Program-made: the position numbers and the translations under genes
In this document: piece by piece, positions 53,071-62,810 of the stretch
Layout of the letters: each line of letters begins with the position of its first letter
How positions within the stretch are numbered: the stretch's first letter is position 1
Assembly: GCF_013368755.1 (NCBI RefSeq)
Contig: NC_049565.1
Span: 3,286,001-3,350,000 of the forward strand
Direction of reading: 5' to 3'
DNA: 64,000 nt
Source of the DNA: Talaromyces rugulosus
Taxonomy: Eukaryota > Ascomycota > Eurotiomycetes > Eurotiales > Trichocomaceae
The notes under the pieces: model-generated
Seen by the model: the letters and a program-made list of their open reading frames with translations, nothing else
What the model was told of the DNA's origin: nothing
Databases searched by the model: none

Positions 53071-53297
53071 CTCGCAAAAATAAAGTTACGCATCGAACTT
53101 GTAGCAATTACGAAATCTTAATACTCCAAATCCCATGCCAAGGAAACAAGTACAGCAAAACTCATCGTGAGAGCTATCAAGAAATAGGCCGGGTTAGGAG
53201 TATAATACAGTTCTAATCTAAACCTTATATTCTACCGATTTAAAAGGAGAATCCGTCAAGTGCCTCTTTTGATTACCTGAGGTTATTCCACTAACTC

Positions 53298-53804
53298 CTA
53301 GCTAACCTTAATAAACTCCCACGCAACACCTCTCTCCCCGCGCTCAGCAACCATGAGCTCCATACCCTCCTCTCCACCAACCCTCATGCCCCGAAACCCA
53401 AAGTTATACATAACAAGTAGCTCGTGGCGTGCATCCGGGCCAGGCCTTGTCGAGAAATATTCCCACAGTGAATGATGCTTCACATCCGCGACGAACTTCC
53501 AGTTATTCCAGCTATTATTATGCATTATGTATGTGTCTGAGTGAATGTTTCGGAATCCAAGCCAGCCGCTCGCAGCTTCGATTACCCGCCAGTGGCAATT
53601 TGTGTCGGTGAATTCGAGGGTGTGAAGGCATAGTTTGCTGTTTTTGAGGGTGACAACGAGGTTGGTTTGGGGGTGTCGGATTATAAAGGTTTCGTTAGCG
53701 AGTGGCGGAGATAGGCGTAGGCTGGTAGACTGGCTATCGTGGTCTTCCTGAGGGATTGTCGTGTGGGTTGGGGTAAAGCAGTATTCAGTATCTGAATCTG
53801 ACAT
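53298..53804 (-). CDS. beta-trefoil-like small fungal protein
   Basis: 168 residues, single exon, ATG start. After an acidic, disordered opening of about 35 residues, the rest is rich in short strands: TFIIRHPQTNLVVTLKNSKL, CHWRVIEAASGWLGFRNIHS, WNNWKFVADVKHHSLWEYFS and GVAWEFIKV at the end. The repeated W-x-F/I and G-W-L-G-F-x-N pattern recalls fascin/beta-trefoil-like proteins common in ascomycetes, which have no assigned reaction. No signal peptide. The fold assignment is from pattern only. Confidence 0.6.
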   Translation of the reverse strand: MSDSDTEYCFTPTHTTIPQEDHDSQSTSLRLSPPLANETFIIRHPQTNLVVTLKNSKLCLHTLEFTDTNCHWRVIEAASGWLGFRNIHSDTYIMHNNSWNNWKFVADVKHHSLWEYFSTRPGPDARHELLVMYNFGFRGMRVGGEEGMELMVAERGERGVAWEFIKVS

Positions 53805-54499
53805 ATTGTAAACCTAGTGTACAGTGCAAGAATATGTGATGATTTTGAGATTAATAGATGATGGACAGTGCTACGGAGATAGCCGCTTAAGGGGGGTACT
53901 AACACTAGTGGACTTGCAGGGTTAGGTGGGCTATATATGGCCATTTAGCTGCTGCGGCGAAAGGCAAATCATTTTAACATCCCTTGCCTGAAGATTCCCT
54001 TCCATTAACAGCGTGTAAGGAGGCGGGATTACCAATATGCCGAATACTCCCCGCATCATGCCGCCACATGTCTTCCAGGTGCATTGACTATTTTCGTTAT
54101 CCAGGTTTCGAAAATAATTCATTTATGACTACAGTAAGTAAAAATTCTTCACTTGTTTGTTGAAAATTAACAGAATTTTAAGCAGAGGTTACGCGACGGT
54201 TTTCTGTAGATGAGATGACATTGTTTCATTTCGCACCTACGTGTAAGTCGTTGAAAGATAACCTAGATAATTGGTGCAATTGCTGAAAACCCCCAGGATA
54301 TAGTGAATAGCTGTGTCTTCCATATTTGTGCTTTGCCAACTTCGTGATAAGACTTTTTTGCACAGAGTAGCCACAAATGAATTATTTTTGAAACCTGAAA
54401 CTATGAGCTTTGTCTAAGGTACCGAGTACGTAGCGTATTGTATGACGACAAGCTCAACTGGCTTGCTATAATGTCCAGCGCTTTTTTTTTCGGCCGTCT
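53805..54499. other. intergenic, nothing recognised
   Basis: About 700 bp between two minus-strand genes, with no coding, repeat or RNA signal that I can support. Confidence 0.4.
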
Positions 54500-55189
54500 C
54501 TAGCTTCGCTGTTGTGGAGCCAAGTTTTTAAATTGAGAATCCCAAGAATCGGCCTGGTCCACGGGCCAAAATTGGTAGCGAAATTCCTGAGCAATGGTCA
54601 CTGTTAGATGTACCAACTCAATATGTGAAACACGATTGGTTCCGAGTTTGCCCTTCAATATGGGCTCTTCAATTGCCTGATAATTGGTCTCTCCAAATGG
54701 GTTGAATCTCTCGGGAGGCGGTGGTGTAGGGACTGTGACAGTGCCTTCTTCTAGAGCGATGTGATAAGCGAAAAGCGCGGAGGCGCCTTGCATGTATATG
54801 CTTCATTTTTTTGATTGCGACTTCGATTCTGAATGACCATAATTCATCAACGGTCCCATTGCTGTGGTCAATGTTTGCATTTGATGTTGATCTGCCCATG
54901 CCTGTGTTGTTGCACGAGGAATGCCGCTCCATATAACCTGGTTGTTCCGTGACCAATTCGCGTGAAATTGGTCGCAGATTTTGGTAGTTTCCCTTAGTGT
55001 GGGATACTTCTGAAAATATTCAATATCTTGTGGCGAACACATGTCAAGCGTTTGATATTTACATGGGCCTAATAATCTACCTGGTGGCAAAATCAGCATC
55101 AGTGTTAATCCGAGGGATATTTTGGATGCAGCAAGGGTTAAAAAGGGATGTGGCAACCACTCCCTCACCTCTAGTTCTTCTTCGCACAT
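54500..55189 (-). pseudogene. fungal hypothetical family (PPPPERFNP...TNYQAIEEPI) broken by one nonsense codon
   Basis: One minus-strand frame from the ATG at 55189 runs through WSGIPRATTQAWADQHQMQT and LTTAMGPLMN to KSQSKK, then TGA, then SIYMQGASALFAYHIALEEG, PPPPERFNPFGETNYQAIEE, PILKGKLGTNRVSHIELVHL and FRYQFWPVD. The frame is the same on both sides of the stop. In relatives that I recall, a Trp (TGG) precedes S-x-Y-x-x-GAS, so TGG to TGA is the likely lesion. The protein family is common in Eurotiales; function unknown. It is head-to-head with the 3'-5' exonuclease gene, 75 bp away. Translation from the internal ATG could still give a short C-terminal product. Confidence 0.65.
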
Positions 55190-55263
55190 CTTACACACTA
55201 CGGTATCTTCAGGCCTTTCCGCAGCTAACTATTCAGGCTTTTCAGCGCACACAATAATTCACC

Positions 55264-56226
55264 ATGCCCATTGAACCAGCTGGGATTGAAACGAGTGTTG
55301 TGGACTCGGGGTCTCTCTTACAGTCAGTCATAGATGAGATCATCCAACTTCCAACGAACGTTCCATCACTTTTTATGGATTTGGAAGGGATACAGCTTGG
55401 CCGGCATGGTTCATTATCTATCATGTCGCTTTATTTGGCCCCCAAGAAGCGGGTATACCTCATCGATATTCATAAACTAGGAACTGAAGCAATTTCTACC
55501 GTCAACAGCAAGGGGAAATCTCTCAAATTCATACTGGAATCTTCAGTCATTTTGAAAGTACTATTTGATGTTCGACATGATTCGGATGCATTGTTCAGCC
55601 ACTACGGGATTGCCCTTGACGGTATCAGGGATATTCAACTAATGGAAATCGGAACAAGAAAGGGCCCGAAAGATTTCCTAGCTGGGCTAAGCAAATGCGT
55701 TGAGAAAGACAGTACGATTTCTGCAGCGGAGAAACAGGCATGGGAGCTTACCAAAAGCACTACTCGACGACTCTTTGATCCTGCTTTTGGAGGACGATAT
55801 GATATATTCAATGAGCGTCCTATTCAGCCAATGATTGTGAAATACTGCGCAGGAGATGTCACGCTATTGCCAGATCTTTTTAATGCATATAATGCTAAGT
55901 TATGTCAACCTGGCAATAAATTTTGGGAACTTCATGTTTTGGAAGCTACTCAAGAGCGGATCAAGCTTTCACAAAGCCCAAGTTTTGATGGGACATCGAA
56001 TACCAATGCCCGCGGAACCTGGGACAAAGAGTCTCTCGAAGAAGCCCTTAATCAATGGAATGATGATATTCTGGATAATGCATTTGAGGATGATATCCTG
56101 GATGAAATGCTTTGGGCGGATGTTTTCGATGGACCTGAGGAATTTGATGATTGGGAGGATGATGGTCCGACCAGCTGCAGGGATATCATCAACAATTGCG
56201 ACTACGATTACTACTATTCAGACTAG
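55264..56226 (+). CDS. 3'-5' exonuclease domain protein (DEDDy, Egalitarian/RNase D-like)
   Basis: 320 residues, single exon. Exo I motif SLFMDLEGIQLGRHG (D and E), Exo II VLFDVRHDSDALFSHYGI (D), and Exo III IVKYCAGDVTLLPDLF (Y...D) are all present in the right order at about residues 37, 102 and 193-197, so catalysis is plausible. Between Exo II and III, an insert carries GLSKCVEKDSTISAAEKQAW. The C-terminus is very acidic (DDILDNAFEDDILDEML and onward) and ends in Tyr/Asp. Members act on RNA or DNA 3' ends; in fungi these orphan paralogues have no assigned role. Cytosolic or nuclear; no signal peptide. Confidence 0.85.
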   Translation: MPIEPAGIETSVVDSGSLLQSVIDEIIQLPTNVPSLFMDLEGIQLGRHGSLSIMSLYLAPKKRVYLIDIHKLGTEAISTVNSKGKSLKFILESSVILKVLFDVRHDSDALFSHYGIALDGIRDIQLMEIGTRKGPKDFLAGLSKCVEKDSTISAAEKQAWELTKSTTRRLFDPAFGGRYDIFNERPIQPMIVKYCAGDVTLLPDLFNAYNAKLCQPGNKFWELHVLEATQERIKLSQSPSFDGTSNTNARGTWDKESLEEALNQWNDDILDNAFEDDILDEMLWADVFDGPEEFDDWEDDGPTSCRDIINNCDYDYYYSD

Positions 56227-56869
56227 GACTCAGTAAGCCAATGTTAATCACGAGAAAAATCAAAGCTGAGGCGATTCGTTTTCGGCATAGCCGGGAGTGT
56301 AACTCATAGTCTCGATACGAAAAGTGCGGCTGATAAATCTAATATTAGCGTTCCCGTATGTTAGCTGTAAACCATCGACCAGGTTGCATGAAGGCTGCAG
56401 CTAACAGGCCGAGAAGAATTACTAGTAGCTGCATGAATAATGCACTTCTCCACCACCAGTACTGTCGCGCCCGAAATGTCCTTTAGTTATTGATTTGCAC
56501 AGAGATTTTTCCCAAACCCTAATTACATAACAACGCTAAGCCTTATCTAGATAGTTCCAAATACACTAACTTGTATGAGACTCGTAATGCTGTCTGTAAA
56601 AAATTGTACGGTACATACAGAGATGTCTAGAAGGTTCGATCTATTGCAAACATATCAAACACCATGGCAGTGTAAATTTGGCAACTTGTCAACTTCTCGT
56701 CGTTCTGTATTTCGCAGGGCTATCCAGATAACCAGGACCACTGACTCTAGTTGCAGAGTCAATTCCTGTTTATCATTGAGGTTCGAGTTGTCAATCTCAT
56801 GATTGGATATCAGATATGGAAGAGGCTAACCGCTGATGGCAAGGCTTCCAGTACATTAGGTTTCGGACA
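56227..56869. other. intergenic with a repeat fragment
   Basis: Presumed promoter of the next gene. It includes the repeat segment 56460-56523, whose reverse complement occurs at 62059-62121. No gene seen. Confidence 0.45.
56460..56523 (-). repeat. dispersed repeat fragment (TACTGTCGCGCCCG end)
   Basis: About 64 bp matching 62059-62121 in inverted orientation with a few mismatches: TACTGTCGCGCCCG...AATGTCCTTTA...TTTGCACAGAGAT...AAACCCTAAT. It may be the end of an LTR or DNA transposon; too short to classify. Confidence 0.6.
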
Positions 56870-58171
56870 ATGGTGGATAGCCAATTCTATGATATCTCGC
56901 AATCCCCATCAGTCGACCCATGGGTCGTCGCCCCCACTCCGGGTTATTATGGAGATTTACACGTATATTCCCCTAGTCCTTCCCCGCATCCTCTCTCGCA
57001 GGTACAGCAACCTCTCGGGTTTCTCCAGTCAGGTGAAAGGGAGGAGGGAGCCGAGCATGTTTGCTATACGATTGCATGGAAGCTCCATGTCAATGATAAG
57101 AAAGCAGGCAGCCGCACTGCAAAGGATCTGACTGTAGCTCCCAGTCAATACTGGGAGGAAAAACTCAAAGCCGCCCTTGAGGAAATGTTACAAACCAAGA
57201 GCAAGACGGACCACCGCTTTCGATTTGAAGGGGCAGACATTGTCGTATCGGTGAATGATCGAACGCAGACTAACTTTGAGGATTTTGCCAGTTCCACTAA
57301 CATTGATTGGCTGCCAGTTGAGGCCCAACTGTGTAAATGGGGCCACTTGCCCCGTATTGGGAAAACACTTACGGTTAATCTCGTCTTTAAATATAGACGG
57401 GAACGTGATGTTAAACGTGTGACCAAATCTAAAAAGGGCGAGAAAAGAAACCGTGTGTCAACAACGAACATAATGCTTGCGGAATGTGATGAAGATATTA
57501 CTGCAGAAGAAGAGAGAACTGGACGACCTTCGACCTGGAACCGTGTGTACGGGCTTATGAAATGTAACACCACGTCATGTCAGTTGAATTCTGATTGGTG
57601 CTGGGAGAACCCCAAAGACGGAAAATATTATAAACTCAGGCAACCGCATCTGGAGCAACTCTGTGATTACGTCGATGATGAGAACAGACTAGAGAGTCAC
57701 AGCGATGTTCCTGAATCTCTCCGTCGGTCCCTGATTCTAGAAAGCCAGAGGAAATCTAAAAAGGCCACCATGCCGACAAGCGAGATGCCCTATCAGCATC
57801 CAGTGAACATCAATCTCGTGCCAGCACAAGCGACGCATTCTATGGACGCTTCCCTGCCACCTACCCCTTCATTTTCCTTTCCAGAAATTCCTGGAGATCG
57901 AGTGACGGCAGTGGAGAAATTCTTTGAATGGCTGGAATCACAGTACACCAATGAGTCGTACAAAGCTGATTTTCGGAGGGCTCGAGATGTGATCCTAGAA
58001 ACTCGTATGGATCTTGAACTAATCCTCAAGGATCCAAAACCCGATAGATTTACGAATAAAGGGATACCTGAAGGAACTGCGCTTCGGGTGATTTGTGAAA
58101 TCCCCAAATGGGCTGAATATCTGAAACGAATCTCGCCCTCTAGGGGGATTTCGAATGATATTGACCAATGA
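56870..58171 (+). CDS. fungal-specific protein (WCWENP/VAPSxYW family), full length
   Basis: 433 residues, single exon. A Pro/Ser-rich leader is followed by ARG-free core blocks: CYTIAWKLHVNDKKAGSRTA, LTVAPSQYWEEKLKAALEEM, VVSVNDRTQTN, IDWLPVEAQLCKWG and LTVNLVFKYRRERD. A Cys segment follows (KCNTTSCQLNSDWCWENPKD), then LCDYVDDENRLESHSDVPES. The C-terminal tail after VNINLVPAQ is family-variable and ends with a helical region (WLESQYTNESYKADFRRARD). I know the pattern from uncharacterised Aspergillus/Penicillium proteins; no function or fold is established. The truncated relative at 40689-41378 shares only the second half. Confidence 0.7.
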   Translation: MVDSQFYDISQSPSVDPWVVAPTPGYYGDLHVYSPSPSPHPLSQVQQPLGFLQSGEREEGAEHVCYTIAWKLHVNDKKAGSRTAKDLTVAPSQYWEEKLKAALEEMLQTKSKTDHRFRFEGADIVVSVNDRTQTNFEDFASSTNIDWLPVEAQLCKWGHLPRIGKTLTVNLVFKYRRERDVKRVTKSKKGEKRNRVSTTNIMLAECDEDITAEEERTGRPSTWNRVYGLMKCNTTSCQLNSDWCWENPKDGKYYKLRQPHLEQLCDYVDDENRLESHSDVPESLRRSLILESQRKSKKATMPTSEMPYQHPVNINLVPAQATHSMDASLPPTPSFSFPEIPGDRVTAVEKFFEWLESQYTNESYKADFRRARDVILETRMDLELILKDPKPDRFTNKGIPEGTALRVICEIPKWAEYLKRISPSRGISNDIDQ

Positions 58172-58468
58172 ACTTATCTCAGTGTGGCTGGGTGCAGGTC
58201 AGTAAGTTGTGATGGAGATCACTACTAGTACCGTTTCGGAGTATGCTCGCTAATATCGTGCTGAAGAAACTCGTTTTTAGACTATCATTTTTCCTTATAT
58301 GTTCTACATTAGCCAATATCCTAATCAAAATACAACCACATCCTTTGTTCTTTTTTTTTTAAAAAAAAATAAATTATATTGTTACAATACTTTGTCCTTA
58401 CAATTTAGCTGTCAGTCAGCCAGCCCTGGTCGAGAAAACCTTTTACCTAGCTCGATACGAGTATCGAA
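58172..58468. other. convergent intergenic, T/A homopolymers
   Basis: 3' flanks of two convergent genes. A T10/A9 run at about 58350-58370 could act in 3' end formation. Nothing else is seen. Confidence 0.4.
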
Positions 58469-59354
58469 TTACCAATCTTCTTCAAGTATCTTGAACATGT
58501 CATCTGTTGCATTGGCCTCCTCGGCTTCATCATCAGTGTCGCTCCAGTCAAGTTCATCATCGAAGGATGTGCTAAGCCCATCTTCAAATGATGAGTGTCC
58601 AGATGAGATCTCTGGATCGGGGGAAATATCCACACCTTCGCTTGTTAGCTGCATTATCAACCTTTTGGAGTATCATACCCGGGAGCTCATTCAAGAGGTC
58701 AGATAAATCGAATGTTCCTCCACGTAGAGGAGCGATTGAGGCCCTTTCATCATGTTCTCTGAATGCAGGTATAATTATTTCTTCAAACCAGTAATCATTC
58801 TTGGAGAGGTCACCCCAGTCCCAGTGTCCGACAATCTCATCGTCTGTAATCTCCCACAAGCAGAGATAATGGTCCTCGAAATACGAAATGCGTCCATACG
58901 GGTTCGGTACATCGTAATAATCCATTTCGTTCATCATATCGAGAACTGGAAGACCTTTTGCTATTCGAGCATTCGGATTGACAACGGTGATAGTTTGCGT
59001 TCCTCTACGCCCTTCTCGGTAATTGGCGAGGCTTTGAAGAGCTATTTTGGATACCGTGAAAGAGATGAACGGTGTAGGCGTCCAGTCACCATGATCGGCA
59101 TGTGTGGTCAAAGACTGCACTCGAGTGTCGATAGTGTCTAGACGCTGACGCGGGGCTCTCGATTGCATGCGATTTCCCTGATCTGGCTGGCTTCCTGACA
59201 TCAAGTCCCATGTTCTTAAAAAAGGCCTTTCAAAGACCGGAAACCGGTTAATACTCCATGGATGCTGGTCCTCTTCTATGGCCAGGAAGGGATTAGATAA
59301 AGAACGTAAAAGACTCAAAACTACTTCGCGATCGACGGTGGACATGGGGGACAT
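58469..59354 (-). CDS. DUF7587-like fungal protein
   Basis: Two exons, 59354-58679 and 58635-58469, giving 280 residues. The 43-bp intron has GTATGA donor, GCTAAC branch site and AAG acceptor; splicing joins DLLNELPG to VDISPDPEISSG and replaces a basic read-through tail with an acidic one (DDELDWSDTDDEAEEANATD). Core motifs are WTPTPFISFTVSKIALQSLA, ITVVNPNARIAKGLPVLDMM, YYDVPNPYGRISYFEDHYLC and LWEITDDEIVGHWDWGDL. I associate this pattern with the fungal domain annotated DUF7587 (from memory, moderate certainty). No enzymatic role is known to me. The intron is short, so the C-terminus is the least certain part. Confidence 0.6.
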
Positions 59355-59716
59355 TATTGTATAGCGAAGTCGAACGTTGCAGTCGCCTGGTTACTACAGA
59401 ACGAGTACATCAGTTATCGATGACGTACTTGGTTATATTTATTGTGTAGACCGGATTAACGATGGTCCATATGTAAAGTAAATAGGTTCATTAAAAAACA
59501 CTAGACCAAATGAGGCTAGTATTAATAATACACAACGTGGGTGTTCCCGCGATTGCAGTCCGTCTGTGTGTCCTCTCGGTCCGTTATGAGAAGGAACTTG
59601 CATGCAAGTGATGGCGCGCGAAACTTGAAAATCCCACAGCTGGAACTGACTACATTGCAGACTACCTATGCCGCTAATTGCAGCAAACAATCCTTCACGG
59701 CGCACTGGGCCATTAT
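59355..59716. promoter_or_regulatory. divergent promoter region
   Basis: About 360 bp between the minus-strand DUF7587-like gene and the plus-strand F-box gene. Both promoters must be here. No specific motif recognised. Confidence 0.35.
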
Positions 59717-60430
59717 ATGCTCTCAACCACCATGATGGCGGAATCCACAGAACTTCTTGACCTCCCAACCGAAATCCATCAACTCATCGCTCAGTACCTT
59801 GATTTTCCCAGCCTTATGCAACTGAGAATGATATGCCAATATTTCCACGAATTGATCCCCCGGCTCAGTGTCAATCAGATGCTGGAAGTGGAGGTCTCAG
59901 CTTTTGGCATACGGAAAGACCTGTATACATGTCGAGATTGTCTGCGCCTACGTCCACGGGCCAAATTTGCGGACAATATGGTAAGAAAAAAGAAAGCAAG
60001 GTCTGCTATTGATGCAGGGAAACGGTTCTGCGTGGATTGCGGCATAAATCCTCGCGAAGGCACTACCCGATATACCCGTGGCTCTCTCATCATCATACAA
60101 GGAGAACAATATGTGATTTGCCAATCTTGCGGTGCCTTCGGTGATGCGGCGGTAGACGGAGACAGCGGAATGCCTGAATGTAAACGATGTCGGCTATTCT
60201 CCAGAGCTATCGAACAGCGTACCGAGGAAAACAGGGCGCGACAGGAAAGGGCTAGGCTGCGAGATGAACAAAGAATGAGAAGAGCCAGAAGACGTGAATT
60301 GTGGGGTTCAGATTACGAGTATAGTGAGGATGATATACCCCAAAGTCCCACCTGGAGTGAGATTCAGATGGGTATGATCCAGTCTGAAGCAGATACCTAC
60401 ATGAACAGCCCCAAACCTGGATCCGACTGA
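59717..60430 (+). CDS. F-box protein with CxxC zinc-ribbon-like motifs
   Basis: 237 residues from the first ATG (59717); ATGs at 59732 and 59735 are alternative starts close to the domain. The F-box is LLDLPTEIHQLIAQYLDFPS followed by LMQLRMICQYFHELIP (about residues 13-48). Then come CRDCLRLRPRAKF, FCVDCGINPREGTTRYTRGS, YVICQSCGAFGD and CKRCRLFSRAIEQR, four CxxC pairs that probably bind two zinc ions, as in many fungal F-box proteins. The end is a basic helix (RARQERARLRDEQRMRRARR) and an acidic tail. Its likely role is as a substrate adaptor of an SCF ubiquitin ligase; the substrate is unknown. Confidence 0.8.
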   Translation: MLSTTMMAESTELLDLPTEIHQLIAQYLDFPSLMQLRMICQYFHELIPRLSVNQMLEVEVSAFGIRKDLYTCRDCLRLRPRAKFADNMVRKKKARSAIDAGKRFCVDCGINPREGTTRYTRGSLIIIQGEQYVICQSCGAFGDAAVDGDSGMPECKRCRLFSRAIEQRTEENRARQERARLRDEQRMRRARRRELWGSDYEYSEDDIPQSPTWSEIQMGMIQSEADTYMNSPKPGSD

Positions 60431-60871
60431 ATTCCTCTATGAGATTTTGCTGAGATGTTTTGTGAATGGCTTGAGGTTGAGGAGCGGACATAAAAGCCGT
60501 TCTTGCTGAATACCCGAATTAAGCAGTTGAGGTCTTGAAGCAAGTCGCTGAGGAAAATGATAAACTCTACAACAAAAAAAAAAGTCCCTGACTCCCAAAT
60601 CAAATTTTTGGAAGGAAGTAAATACTATTTGCACGGGACAAGTAGGTTCAACGTTAAGAAAATCTATTGCGATTGCTTGGAGTAGGATGGGGTATCAAAG
60701 TGGTCAACTCTATCTCGAGCATGACGTCTATTTGATTGTCGATATAAAAACCGGTTTTACAGTGAAAAGACTTGGAAGTCAGTACTCTAAGAAAACTTGA
60801 CGTAACACTAGACATACCAATATCATATAAAAGAAAACAGACGATTTTACATTACAATACTCGTAGTTCTC
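60431..60871. other. intergenic, nothing recognised
   Basis: About 440 bp between the F-box gene and the decayed mariner. It should contain the 3' terminal repeat of the mariner, but none could be matched to the 5' end at 62466. Confidence 0.4.
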
Positions 60872-61855
60872 TCAGGAATGCCATGTAACCGTGATCCCTG
60901 AGTGTTGAAAGTGGCCTTCAGCGCTCTCTTTTCTTTCGCCAACTGCAAGAACGGATCTCTGGAGGAAATGACGAAATCCTTGTTCAGGATTTTCCTCGAA
61001 CACTGGCCAAGCCTTCTTGATATAACCCTTTAGCTCAGCAAAGAATTCTTTAATAGGATTAAAATCAGGTGAATAAGGTGGCAAAAACAGTAGTTTAACA
61101 CTGGTATCAGAACATAACTGTTTAACTCTGTCTGAGTGATAAAATGATGTATTATCTATAATGAGAATGGATTTTGGAGCCGGATATCTTCTGTAGTATT
61201 GAAGAAGCCGTTTAATAAAGTTTTTAAAAATAACAGTATCGGTAGATCTTTGAAAAATATTAGATATAATAATACTATCCTGAGTGTAAGTTAGTAATAT
61301 CTAATATCTCTAGCTTCAATAAAATTTTGATATCTGAACCGGTGCTATGCTAAGTGGAGACCAGCTATTCTGTTTATCTCCTACCTGTTTATCACACCTG
61401 GTTTCGTCGACAAAAACTAACTGATATGAAAAATACTGGGACAGTTTATGCTGGTAGAATGCTTGTAATTGAGGGTTCTGTTCTTTTGCTTTGTATCGTA
61501 CTTTCTTATTTGTCCAGCCTGCTTGAGAAAGGGCTCGTTTAACACTGCTCGAGGAAGGCAGTGGAATGTCAAACTCATTTTGTAGATAGATAGCCATTTC
61601 TTCCACATAGAGCGTGGGGTTTTTAGCAAGATGATTGCAAAGGTCAGTAATCATCAGAGGAGTGATACTTGGTGGTCGACCAGCACGGACTAGATCAGGT
61701 TTAGCACAGCCAAACAATTGCAATTTCTTACAAATATTCGAAACGGACACGTCAGAACATTTCGCAGCCAGTGCTATCTCTCGTATGGTAAATTTCCCAC
61801 TACGTATCATATGAACAATCTTTGTACGACGCCATGGCTTCATATGTCGTGCCAT
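60872..61855 (-). pseudogene. decayed Tc1/mariner-type transposase
   Basis: The N-terminal 180 codons are open: HTH regions MIRSGKFTIREIALAAKCSD and RAGRPPSITPLMITDLCNHL, and the first catalytic region LVFVDETRCDKQVG. The frame then breaks near 61316, and the middle (second Asp, readable as IIDNTSFYHSDR near 61140) is scattered over frames and stops. The C-terminal block MPPYSPDFNPIKEFFAELKG resumes at 61084. In that block the Glu that follows N-P-I in the 42110-43114 copy is Lys (NPIKEFF). So the enzyme is dead. The 5' leader and terminal sequence extend to 62466. Confidence 0.8.
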
Positions 61856-62466
61856 TTTGTTGTGAGTTGGCGGAAATAGGCTGCCTCAATTTAGTAGCAT
61901 CGTAAGTCACTTGGAGAAATAAGGTGTATTTTATCTATTTTTAGTTTTGTAATAATACAGTTTACTCGAATACATCTTTCTGTTTATGTTATAGGTTTCA
62001 GTACGGGAACAGAAAAATTAAGTATTATACTAACTATATACAGCTAGTGTTTCTTGGCATTAGGGTTTAGGAACAAAGATCTCTGTGCAAAACCATAAAG
62101 GACATTCCGGGCGCGACAGTACTCTGCAATCGAGAGTTCTAGCTGGCTTGCGTATACAGAGCTTGCCCAAAGATCAGTATCTTGATGTTGAATCGAGGAT
62201 ACACCATGCTTCCAACCTGCCAGTTTGACAGGTAGGAGGCACGCCTAGACACGTGTTCAGGTGTGGGAGTAGAATCTTCTAGAAATGGTTTATTGTTTAC
62301 CTGTATTATAGAATAAAATGTGTAACAATACCGTCAAGCGTAACTTTCGGATTAACATTATTACTGACCTAAGCCATATATATACTAGCGTGTCTCTGAT
62401 CCCGTCTATAGTGTAGAGTAATGTTTATTTGATTGCCAAGCTGATTACGCAACTTATTGTACTGTA
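61856..62466 (-). mobile_element. mariner 5' leader and terminal end, carrying an internal insertion
   Basis: On the minus strand the element starts TACAGTACAATAAGTTGCGT at 62466, matching the ends at 52826 and 63475. The leader is about 340 bp longer than that of the 63475 copy and contains the dispersed repeat 62059-62121, so other DNA has inserted into it. Confidence 0.7.
62059..62121 (+). repeat. dispersed repeat fragment (second copy)
   Basis: Inverted match to 56460-56523 (ATTAGGGTTT...GATCTCTGTGCAAA...GGGCGCGACAGTA). It lies inside the mariner leader. Confidence 0.6.
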
Positions 62467-62546
62467 AAGGTAATCTCTAATATACTGTAGCATACTTGAA
62501 ATTACATAGAAGGGACTATCCTAGCACCGAAAATTTCCCCAAGGTC

Positions 62547-62810
62547 CTATTTGAGCCTCACTTTCGTTGTTTTTGGTTTTTGAATTTTGGTTCTTTGTTT
62601 TTTTTCGTGTTGTTTCACTTTGGTAAAAATTGCAGGTATTTTGCTCAGTGATTCCGTCACGGTGACTTCAAACTTATAACCTTGGAGGGTCTTGCCGGTA
62701 ATCTCTCCGGCTTCAATCAGGGCATAGATCAGATCTTCTTTACTTGGGCCATCTTTTAGTCTTTTCGACCTGTAGAGAGGCGGATAGCTTTCACCAGACC
62801 GAAGCTGCAT
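62547..62810 (-). CDS. small basic protein, MxLRSG family copy 2
   Basis: 87 residues: MQLRSGESYPPLYRSKRLKD, GPSKEDLIYALIEAGEITGK, TLQGYKFEVTVTESLSKIPA, then a Lys/Arg/Gln-rich tail. It shares with the 30020-30337 protein the MxLRSG start, DGPS, IEAG-ITGKT, GYKFE and SLSK-PAI-TKV blocks, while the linkers differ. This is the pattern expected if the blocks are under selection. It ends 18 residues earlier than copy 1. No known family. Confidence 0.6.
   Translation of the reverse strand: MQLRSGESYPPLYRSKRLKDGPSKEDLIYALIEAGEITGKTLQGYKFEVTVTESLSKIPAIFTKVKQHEKKQRTKIQKPKTTKVRLK

Larger units (their letters stand above)
51950..53297. other. intergenic with repeat fragments
   Basis: No gene. It holds a MITE right-end scrap near 52235-52290 (AGAAGGTTTCGAATCTTTCT), the subfamily 2 copy at 52360-52594 and a mariner 5' end at 52826-53070. 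The rest is AT-rich. Confidence 0.5.
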
